Positions 1-5,940 of a stretch of 17,059 bases of DNA are shown piece by piece. Below the pieces are notes generated by a model that ran no database searches, had not been told where the DNA came from, and worked only from the letters and a program-made list of their open reading frames with translations. Origin of the DNA: an uncultured Oribacterium sp. (lineage in GTDB: Bacteria > Bacillota > Clostridia > Lachnospirales > Lachnospiraceae); assembly GCA_934279105.1 (NCBI GenBank), contig CAKQWR010000020.1, positions 1-17,059 on the forward strand, in the 5' to 3' direction. The translations under genes were made by a program, and so were the position numbers. Numbering within the stretch: the stretch's first letter is position 1; the number at the start of each line of letters is the position of its first letter.

Positions 1-1164
1 TATCGACAAAAGCTTATTTGTCAGCCTGTTTTTTGCTATAAATCCGACATGCTGTGCATCAAGCAATTTTGATTTGTCGACCTGATTGACAAATTCAGCG
101 AACTGGTTTTGCAACTCAATATCAGGATTTACAACCATCATCTTCTCAAGTTTTTCAATTGTTAATGCGAGCTGCGCACTTCCTGCTACTCCTTTATTCT
201 TAAAATCCTCAATAAGTATGCCCATTGTATGATTTAAGAAAACAGGATTTACATTATCCTTTATTGATAAAATAATGAGATTTCCATCTTTGTAGTAAAA
301 AGGATTCTCAGTATCAACTATCCATGAATAACCGATAGTTGCACCTATTGCTGCCACAAGAATGTCCCCCACTTTAGGCACTCCATACTTTTCTTTTATC
401 TCATCATAGCGTTCTTGTTTAATAAATAGCTCTACAGATGGTTTTAAGCCAGTTCCCAGCTCTCTAATTTCCTTACTTCTATAAAACGGAATACCTTCAT
501 CAACATACTCATTTGCATAAATTCTTTTGCTTGATCCTATATTGGCAAGTTCACTCAACTGAACCAATGGCAAATTACTATCACAAAGTATATTACCAAA
601 CAGCTCGATAAATCGGGCTTTAATAAGATTATCTAATAGCTCAATTTCTTTTCTTCTTGAATTTATAACCTTGGTCAAACAATCCAACTGTTTCACAACC
701 CTCAGTTGCTCTTCCTTTGACGGTACATCCAATTCAATGTTTCCCAAATTCTTTCGCGATATTCTTTTTCTTGTTGCCCCTTTGATATTTCCCATTAATC
801 TTGTGTAATAAGCATTAGAACGCATGAAATAGCACAGATATTCTTTGCTTATCAAAGACTTGTTCGGGCGGCAAATTGTACAGTCTACCGCCGTTACCAT
901 TCGTTCTTTTTTTTCCGGAATAATACAAGCTCTTCCTACCGGATCCGGTAATCTTGATACCAAAATATCTCCTGGAAATATTTCTGTACATTTCATCCGT
1001 TTAAAAGTCTCTTCTGAAATATACTTAGCTCTTGATTCTTTTTCTAAATATATACCTTCTCCAATATTTCCTGTTTGTATCAGTCGGATTCCTTCTTCAG
1101 ATTGATCTTTACTTTCTATCCAGTCCCCGTCTTTAAAAACAGTACATATATCTTCTAATCTCAT
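1..1164 (-). CDS. hsdS: Type I restriction-modification specificity subunit HsdS (3' end beyond window)
   Basis: HsdS is the DNA-recognition subunit of a type I restriction-modification complex; it binds HsdM (and HsdR) and sets the target sequence. The frame is open through all 388 codons to the left edge, so the C-terminus is missing, probably only a few residues. Two target-recognition domains are visible (about residues 1-150 and 190-340). Each has the usual 'GD(I)LV' strand (PGDILVSRLPDPVGRA and VGDILVAAIGATIGYS). A conserved helical spacer lies between them (EEQLRVVKQLD... LLDNLIKARFIELFGN) and a second helical spacer starts near residue 340. Three ATGs occur in tandem (1170, 1167, 1164); 1164 is chosen because it sits 6 nt from GAGGG. 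The gene is much more AT-rich than the genes to its right. No hsdM or hsdR is visible; the partner genes could lie off the left edge. The family call is confident. Confidence 0.9.
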   Translation of the reverse strand, partial: MRLEDICTVFKDGDWIESKDQSEEGIRLIQTGNIGEGIYLEKESRAKYISEETFKRMKCTEIFPGDILVSRLPDPVGRACIIPEKKERMVTAVDCTICRPNKSLISKEYLCYFMRSNAYYTRLMGNIKGATRKRISRKNLGNIELDVPSKEEQLRVVKQLDCLTKVINSRRKEIELLDNLIKARFIELFGNILCDSNLPLVQLSELANIGSSKRIYANEYVDEGIPFYRSKEIRELGTGLKPSVELFIKQERYDEIKEKYGVPKVGDILVAAIGATIGYSWIVDTENPFYYKDGNLIILSIKDNVNPVFLNHTMGILIEDFKNKGVAGSAQLALTIEKLEKMMVVNPDIELQNQFAEFVNQVDKSKLLDAQHVGFIAKNRLTNKLLSI

Positions 1165-1239
1165 CATCATCCCTCACGCGTAGCAGCAACATACTTGTAT
1201 CTTGCCTGTGCCCCCACAAATATCAATTTCGTTAAATAA

Positions 1240-1263
1240 ATATTTAGATTGATATCTAAATAT
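1240..1263. repeat. Perfect 10-bp AT-rich inverted repeat between NADAR gene and hsdS
   Basis: The arm ATATTTAGAT (1240-1249) is followed by the loop TGAT and then ATCTAAATAT (1254-1263). It lies just after the stop of the NADAR gene and just before the AT-rich hsdS segment, at a sharp change in base composition. It could be a weak terminator for the NADAR gene, although no run of T follows on the minus strand, or an operator, or scar sequence at a recombination junction. Confidence 0.6.
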
Positions 1264-1270
1264 GCACTCT

Positions 1271-1753
1271 TCACACCCGTTCTCTTACGATCATAAGTGC
1301 GTACCCCAGCAGGTTCGTTCCGTGCCACTTTTTCACGTCGAGCCGGTCCGGGTCCTTCATCGATAAGCCGATGCCCCAGATGCGGTCCTTGACGGCACAC
1401 TCTGCGAGGATCGCGTCGCCGGTGGCTTTGAGCTGGGCTTTCAGCTCTTCGTTCTGCTCGAACTTCGCTAGGAGGCCCTCATAGACGAGGATCTGGCGCA
1501 TGCCGTTCCATCTGCTTTCGTTATAGTTCGAGACCTGACGGCCCAGTTCCTTGATGCGGCCGACGTCATCGGTTTTCAGGATTTCTGCTGCGATCTTCTC
1601 ATCCCGAAAGCAGCGCGCCTTCTGATACATCATGTACTGCTCCATCGAGGAGAAGCGGATGCCGTCCTTTTCGAAATCCGACCGGTACCAGTTACTCAAA
1701 TATCCGTATTCCTCATCCGGGTTGTGAAAGCCGATGATCTGCTGTCTGTTCAT
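1271..1753 (-). CDS. NADAR-family protein (YbiA-like N-glycosidase / ADP-ribose processing fold)
   Basis: This 160-residue protein matches the NADAR (YbiA/COG3236) family over its whole length. Visible family features are an N-terminal GFHNPDEEYGYLSNWY segment (8-23), FSSMEQYMMYQKA (35-47), the NESRWNGMRQ segment (78-87), ILAECAVKDRIWGIGL (115-130) and WHGTNLLGYALM (143-154). Characterised members cleave N-glycosidic bonds in riboflavin intermediates or remove ADP-ribose from modified guanine; which reaction this one performs cannot be told from sequence. The start at 1753 is supported by an AGGAGG site 8 nt upstream. It lies 97 nt after a small deoxyribosyltransferase-like gene on the same strand, and the two have matching, fairly high G+C, so they are probably cotranscribed. 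No riboflavin genes are nearby, which favours a nucleotide-repair or conflict role, but that is inference. Confidence 0.85.
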   Translation of the reverse strand: MNRQQIIGFHNPDEEYGYLSNWYRSDFEKDGIRFSSMEQYMMYQKARCFRDEKIAAEILKTDDVGRIKELGRQVSNYNESRWNGMRQILVYEGLLAKFEQNEELKAQLKATGDAILAECAVKDRIWGIGLSMKDPDRLDVKKWHGTNLLGYALMIVRERV

Positions 1754-1850
1754 AATCCGTTCCTCCTGTCTATATGCCGCAGATGGTCTTCTGCACTATG
1801 AGCATAGCGCGGTTCTGCGACAAAATTTTTTACATACCACAAACAATCCG

Positions 1851-2186
1851 TTATACATTCTGGTAGTACCGGACCGTTTTCCTGTGCTCTTCGGCGTACT
1901 GGATCTCCGAGCGGGTACTGTCGCCGATGTAACCGCCGACGTTGATGACGTAGATTTCGTCGGCCATGTCGATTTTCCGTTTGTGCATGTCGTCGAGCAT
2001 CTCTTTCGTTTTCGAGAGGGTGCCTTCGTCCATGCCGTCCCAGACTTCCTGGTCGCCGGCGTGTCCGAAGAGCCCGACGCTAATGACGATATAACCTGCA
2101 AGCGTCAGCCGCTTCTGCGCCTCCATGAACTGCTCCTTGAAGCGGGTGCTGCCGCAGAGCGTGACTACCTTATATTTTCCCACCAT
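1851..2186 (-). CDS. Small nucleoside 2-deoxyribosyltransferase-like (SLOG/DUF4406-type) protein
   Basis: This 111-residue protein has the compact Rossmann-like layout of the nucleoside 2-deoxyribosyltransferase/SLOG superfamily. An N-terminal strand leads to a CGSTRF turn (residues 11-16). A central DMADEIYVINVGGYIGDST segment (73-91) is followed by SEIQYAEEHRK (93-103), where the conserved Ser/Glu of the family's nucleotide-binding site would lie. Family members transfer or hydrolyse deoxyribose, or bind nucleotide-derived ligands; the exact substrate is unknown. The start at 2186 has AGGAGA about 7 nt upstream. It is followed on the same strand by the NADAR gene, so two nucleotide-glycoside-handling folds sit side by side. 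The fold call is good; enzymatic activity is a guess. Confidence 0.72.
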   Translation of the reverse strand: MVGKYKVVTLCGSTRFKEQFMEAQKRLTLAGYIVISVGLFGHAGDQEVWDGMDEGTLSKTKEMLDDMHKRKIDMADEIYVINVGGYIGDSTRSEIQYAEEHRKTVRYYQNV

Positions 2187-2245
2187 GGTTTATCTCCTGT
2201 TTCCTGCGGCCACCTTCCTGGCCAGAGTAAAAATTGGAATTCAGC

Positions 2246-2266
2246 GAAGTCGCAATTTGCGACTTC
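2246..2266. repeat. 9-bp perfect hairpin upstream of the deoxyribosyltransferase-like gene
   Basis: GAAGTCGCA (2246-2254) and TGCGACTTC (2258-2266) form a perfect stem with a 3-nt loop. It lies about 60 nt upstream of the start at 2186 and no T-run follows on either strand. It may be an operator or a leader hairpin. The rest of the 2187-2357 gap is AT-rich and contains a tandem pair of TCAAAAGATA on the plus strand; no convincing promoter was seen. Confidence 0.5.
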
Positions 2267-2357
2267 ACGGCCTCAACTGTATGCGCATTCAAATCTATCT
2301 TCGAATCAAGCATCAAATTTCAAAAGATAGTCAAAAGATAATCTCAAACAGTCAACT

Positions 2358-3113
2358 CTACACGATATACATTTCTTTTAGTTCTTCCAGAATCTGATCT
2401 TTTGTTCTCCCTGGCAAGCCCAGCTGTTTAAGATCCACACTTTCGTCTTCCATTCTCTGAACAAACTCCTGAATGTCCCCATATACACCTGCAGGCATCG
2501 TGATTCTGACTGTCGGATCAATCAATTCTGTCAGGCGGAAAACATCATTCTTATGCTTTCTGATATTTTTACTGTCCACATGTTCTCCCGCAGCCTTGCG
2601 GTCCGTCAAATCCATCCACGCTTTGGCCTTAAACGGAATTAAATATGCCGCATCCAGAACAGTCACACCATCGACCGTAACTTTCCCCAGTTTTAAAAAT
2701 TCATAATAATCATCGTCCAGAAGAATCGCAGACAAACTCGAAATGTCGTCATCCATCGGGAGTGGTGTCAATACTGCGTCGTCCGGAAGATGCAGTGCAT
2801 CCAGTTTCCGCGTAAAAAGTTCGATCATAGCTGGATACTGATTCGAGATCGGATGACTGAATCGATAAAACTGCGGTACACCTGAGCTTTTATTACAGTG
2901 CTCATATCCTGCCTGCTTTACATATTCCCAAAATTTCCTTCCGAAATCCGCGTCAACTGCTTCTATAATCAGAACGAGGTCTATGTCCTTTGTTGCACGA
3001 AAATCCAATCCTTCCTCTGTCATCAGAATGTCACACGCTGTTCCGCCAATGATCGTATACTGTTCTTCGCTTCCGCTGAACCACTCCTTAAAGCTTTCAA
3101 TTCCTGTAACCAT
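2358..3113 (-). CDS. Nucleotidyltransferase, putative toxin of an AbiE-like type IV toxin-antitoxin pair
   Basis: This 251-residue protein carries the nucleotidyltransferase (Pol-beta fold) signature. The sequence IIGGTACDIL (21-30) supplies the GG motif and ATKDIDLVLI (40-49) the metal-binding DxD (D43, D45). A third acidic position could be E98 in the MIELFTRK strand. AbiEii/MenT-type toxins of this superfamily transfer nucleotides to RNA or tRNA acceptors; the target here is unknown. The start at 3113 has a GGAGGA site with good spacing. It overlaps the stop of the upstream winged-helix gene by 17 nt, so the two are almost certainly translated together. The size, gene order (regulator first, transferase second) and coupling match AbiEi/AbiEii systems, but a housekeeping nucleotidyltransferase cannot be excluded. 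Confidence 0.72.
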   Translation of the reverse strand: MVTGIESFKEWFSGSEEQYTIIGGTACDILMTEEGLDFRATKDIDLVLIIEAVDADFGRKFWEYVKQAGYEHCNKSSGVPQFYRFSHPISNQYPAMIELFTRKLDALHLPDDAVLTPLPMDDDISSLSAILLDDDYYEFLKLGKVTVDGVTVLDAAYLIPFKAKAWMDLTDRKAAGEHVDSKNIRKHKNDVFRLTELIDPTVRITMPAGVYGDIQEFVQRMEDESVDLKQLGLPGRTKDQILEELKEMYIV

Positions 3114-4056
3114 CTATCTTCCTCCACACTTCACTCAGCAGTTCTTCCACTGCCTGTTCAACGCGTTCATCTGCATCATTTTTTAGTGCCAGAGCCAGCG
3201 AGAGCTCATCAACGCTATGTCCCGTAGCTAAAATCCGTGGATCGTATCTCCACATTTCTACCGCCACCTGGGTCTTCGAATCCTGAAGTCTGTTTGTCAT
3301 AACATTCTTCCACTGAGATATTTTATCTGTCGCATAGCACTCGACGGCTGGTGCGCTCAGCATCGAATATTCTGCCAGTGCTGAATATCCGCTCACCATC
3401 ATATCCGCCCCAATATATTCCTTCGGAACATAGACCGTTCGCTTTACCGGATTCAACAGCTTCTCTTCCGCTTTCTGAAACAGCACTTCCGGCGAATCTT
3501 CGGACAGCAGACTTTTCTGTACACCAGCTTTCTTTATCCGCAGCATCCCCAGCTCCTCCAACTGTCTCGATGCTCTCGATATAGACGTAGCTGTCAGCTT
3601 CAAATTCTTCGCTGCCTGGCTCGACGGCAGCTCTTTCGTGCCGCCGTAAATAAAGTGCAGTAAAAGTAACTGCGCTGATGGAAGCAGATCTTCTCTTGGC
3701 TGCTTCTCAGCATCGCACCGTTCCTGCAAATACACGCTCATAAACGGAAGATAGATTTGCTTTCCATCTACGATAAACGGGATCTTTTCACGAAGCAGGT
3801 ATTCCTTCTGACGGTAACTGAGTTCGTTTAGCACCAGCACGACAGGTAGATTCTCATTTTTCTGTGTTCTGGCAATATGCTTTTTCAGTACTTCGACCTG
3901 CTCCAGTTCCGTCTTTGGATAAAGAAAAATCGCTTTCTGTCCATCCATAGATACCTTCTGTAAACGATACCTTACAGCTATATAATTAGGCAGATGTTCA
4001 AACTCTGTACGCTCATAGATCACTTTAATTCCCAGGACTTTATAGAGATATTCCAT
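3097..4056 (-). CDS. Winged-helix regulator, putative AbiEi-like antitoxin
   Basis: This 319-residue protein has a central MarR-like winged helix at about residues 125-180: LLPSAQLLLLHFIYGG, then LPSSQAAKNLKLTATSISR as the helix-turn-helix, then LEELGMLRIKK into the wing. The N-terminal 120 residues (PVVLVLNELSYRQKEYLLRE... IPFIV... IYLPFMSVYL) and the C-terminal 130 residues (VSGYSALAEYSML... EMWRYDPR) are not recognisable beyond a general resemblance to AbiEi-type proteins. It is the first gene of a two-gene unit, overlapping the nucleotidyltransferase gene by 17 nt. An AAGGAGA site precedes the ATG at 4056, and the promoter region holds repeated TTTAAGTTA/TAACT motifs that fit self-repression. 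The DNA-binding call is firm; the antitoxin role is inferred from context. Confidence 0.7.
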   Translation of the reverse strand: MEYLYKVLGIKVIYERTEFEHLPNYIAVRYRLQKVSMDGQKAIFLYPKTELEQVEVLKKHIARTQKNENLPVVLVLNELSYRQKEYLLREKIPFIVDGKQIYLPFMSVYLQERCDAEKQPREDLLPSAQLLLLHFIYGGTKELPSSQAAKNLKLTATSISRASRQLEELGMLRIKKAGVQKSLLSEDSPEVLFQKAEEKLLNPVKRTVYVPKEYIGADMMVSGYSALAEYSMLSAPAVECYATDKISQWKNVMTNRLQDSKTQVAVEMWRYDPRILATGHSVDELSLALALKNDADERVEQAVEELLSEVWRKIDGYRN

Positions 4057-4070
4057 ACATTCTCCTTCAA

Positions 4071-4129
4071 TTTAACTCTATTTTTGTATTATAACTCATT
4101 TTAAGTTACAATACAGCATTTAAGTTAAA
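4071..4129 (-). promoter_or_regulatory. Promoter with repeated operator-like motifs for the AbiE-like pair
   Basis: On the minus strand a perfect -10 TATAAT lies at 4093-4088. Around it are two direct copies of TTTAAGTTA (plus-strand 4100-4108 and 4119-4127, 19 bp apart, about two helical turns), an inverted pair TAACT (4092-4096)/AGTTA (4104-4108), and a further inverted TTTAACT at 4071-4077. The repeats straddle the -10 and the upstream region, where a repressor would block transcription. No good -35 was found. Autoregulation by the winged-helix product is the simplest reading. Confidence 0.5.
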
Positions 4130-4177
4130 GCAAGTTGAAGAAATGAGCAGATTTTCCAATCATCGTTTATCTCCTAT

Positions 4178-5524
4178 TCATTCAAACACCTTCTGCTCTT
4201 GCATATACCGTTTCAGCAGGAATGCGCAGAAGTACGGGAAGGTGATGATGTTTTCGCTGGCGTCGACATTGCCCGTTGTGAGCTTGATTCCATGTCGGAT
4301 GTCCGGGTAGCTGTCGCTTTTGATCAGCTGTGCCAGTGATTTCGAGCGGTTTGTGTTCGCCTTGACCTCGAGCGGGACGAGCTCGTTCGCGCTCCGGATG
4401 AAGAAATCCTCTTCCAGGGTGGAGTTCTCCTTCGAGTAGTAGAAGAGCCCGTAGTCCTGTTTGGTCAATGCTTCTGCCGCGAAATTTTCATAGAGCGCAC
4501 CTTTATAGACCCCGAGGTTTTTATGAGCGCGCAGGTCAAGCTGAGCTTCGTCGTCGAGATTTGCGACCAGGAGGCCGGTGTCCGCCATATAGACCTTGAA
4601 CTTCTCCTCATTGACGTTTCCCTTCAGCGGGAGCTCTGGGAACTGCAGGCAGGCGCACACATTGATGAGGCCGGCGTCCTTCAGCCACTCCACACAGCCC
4701 ATGTAGTCCCTGGACCGCGCGCCCTTCGCGACCTTCGAATACTGGAATTTCTTGTTTTCTTTCGCGAGCTGCGCCGGGATCGAGCGGTAGACGCTCAGGA
4801 TCTTCGCCTTATCGAGCCCCTCGGCATACTTCACGATGTCGTTCTCGTAGTCACGAAGGAGCTGTCGCTGCAGGGCCTGCGAGCCCTCGAAGGTCCCTCT
4901 CTCGATATAATTCTGCACGATGGCCGGCATACCGCCCAGGATGCAGTACTCGAGGAACAGTGTCGAGTACATCGTATGCTCGGTCGTGGAAAATGCAGCT
5001 TTCGAGAGCATGTGCTGCAGCATGTCGTCGATGACGTCCGCAGCATAGCCCTTCGCCCACAGGAACTCCTCGAAGTCCATCGAGTACATCGGGTAATCCA
5101 TCTTGTAGCCGACACTGATGCTGGCGATGCGATGGTACTGAACACCCAGCAGGGAGCCGGAGCAGATGACATCATAACGGCCATCCTCCCGGAAGAATTT
5201 CAGCGAAGTGGCGATCTCCGGAAAGTCCTGGATCTCATCGAAGAAAATCAGGGTTTCACCCGGCCGAAATTTCTTGCCTGGGTCGATCCGGCTGATCAGT
5301 TTCGTGATGCTGTCCGCCGAAAATCCCTCCTCGATGATGGACTTATAGACCGGCTCCGTGATGAAGTTGATTTCGATCAGCTGCGCATAATTTTCTGCCG
5401 CGAATCGCCGAATCGTCTCGGTCTTACCGACCTGACGCGCACCTTTAATGATTAAAGGATAGCGGTCCGGATCACGCTTCCACGCCTGCAGAAAGAGATC
5501 TGCTTTTCGTTTTAAATATCCCAT
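4178..5524 (-). CDS. AAA+ ATPase with C-terminal DUF4143 domain
   Basis: A 448-residue member of the widespread AAA/DUF4143 family. Walker A is GARQVGKT (28-35), Walker B is LIFFDEIQ (92-99), and CSGSLLG (121-127) is the sensor strand. The C-terminal part has the family's FKVYMADTGLL and YENFAAEAL segments, and ends in a nuclease-like core (LEEDFFIRSANELVPLEVKA), where the E-D...E-V-K spacing recalls PD-(D/E)XK folds. The cellular role of the family is not settled; members are often found in mobile or defence-rich regions. The start at 5524 (MGYLKRK) has GAGG 5 nt upstream. A GTG in the same frame at 5587 would add 21 residues but lacks a ribosome binding site. Its upstream region carries an array of direct repeats. 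Confidence 0.88.
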   Translation of the reverse strand: MGYLKRKADLFLQAWKRDPDRYPLIIKGARQVGKTETIRRFAAENYAQLIEINFITEPVYKSIIEEGFSADSITKLISRIDPGKKFRPGETLIFFDEIQDFPEIATSLKFFREDGRYDVICSGSLLGVQYHRIASISVGYKMDYPMYSMDFEEFLWAKGYAADVIDDMLQHMLSKAAFSTTEHTMYSTLFLEYCILGGMPAIVQNYIERGTFEGSQALQRQLLRDYENDIVKYAEGLDKAKILSVYRSIPAQLAKENKKFQYSKVAKGARSRDYMGCVEWLKDAGLINVCACLQFPELPLKGNVNEEKFKVYMADTGLLVANLDDEAQLDLRAHKNLGVYKGALYENFAAEALTKQDYGLFYYSKENSTLEEDFFIRSANELVPLEVKANTNRSKSLAQLIKSDSYPDIRHGIKLTTGNVDASENIITFPYFCAFLLKRYMQEQKVFE

Positions 5525-5593
5525 GATGACCTCGTCATATTCTTGACTGCTTATGAATTCTCCTGCTGTACTTCCTATAGTATACACCAGATT

Positions 5594-5742
5594 ACACTTT
5601 TATGAGCGTTCTTTTCGGTGTTTTGCCACTTTTATGAGCGAATTTGAATCGCATTCTTACATTTTTATGAGTGAATCAGCGCCACGGTATGCCATTTTCA
5701 TGAGGGAATAATTGAGGCTTCGTTACACTTTCATGAGGGAAT
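5594..5742. repeat. Five degenerate 18-bp direct repeats with a 32-33 bp period
   Basis: Five copies of a motif close to CACTTTTATGAGCGAAT lie at about 5594-5611, 5626-5643, 5659-5676, 5692-5709 and 5725-5742. The equivalent A of each copy falls at 5596, 5628, 5661, 5694 and 5727, giving steps of 32, 33, 33 and 33 bp, about three helical turns. The two rightmost copies read TTTCATGAGGGAAT or TTTTCATGAGGGAAT, the leftmost ones TTTTATGAGCG. The 15-bp gaps are not conserved. This phasing is typical of protein-binding arrays (iterons, transposon-end repeats). It occupies the upstream region of the ATPase gene. Confidence 0.8.
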
Positions 5743-5830
5743 CGGTGCTTCAGGGTGGCGCGAGGAGATACTGGAAGGTGGCGGGGGAGACCGGGCGACG
5801 CGGCGTGAGGAGGTGGTGGACGGAGGCATT

Positions 5831-5878
5831 GGCATGGGGATGACAGAAATATATGGCATGGGGATGGCAGAAATATAT
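5831..5878. repeat. 24-bp tandem duplication (two copies, one mismatch)
   Basis: Two adjacent 24-bp units, 5831-5854 and 5855-5878, each begin GGCATGGGGATG and end CAGAAATATAT; they differ only by A/G at the thirteenth base. They lie in a G+C-rich, purine-rich stretch (5743-5830) without a credible gene, just upstream of the glycosyltransferase gene. With the array to its left, this fills the roughly 400-nt gap between the ATPase and glycosyltransferase starts. Confidence 0.85.
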
Positions 5879-5940
5879 GGGTGCCTTCGGGTAGGTTTTA
5901 TGGTACAAATATAGTTATCGATTCGTTATGGAGGGTGAAC

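Noticed and set aside
4523..5455. A 310-codon open frame on the plus strand
   Set aside because: It lies wholly antisense to the ATPase gene, has no ribosome site or recognisable domain, and is explained by the high G+C codon use of that gene.
5524..5587. N-terminal extension of the ATPase from a GTG at 5587
   Set aside because: There is no ribosome site before the GTG, whereas the ATG at 5524 has one and gives the usual family N-terminus.
5594..5742. CRISPR array
   Set aside because: The repeats are only about 18 bp and degenerate, the gaps are about 15 bp, and no cas gene is near.
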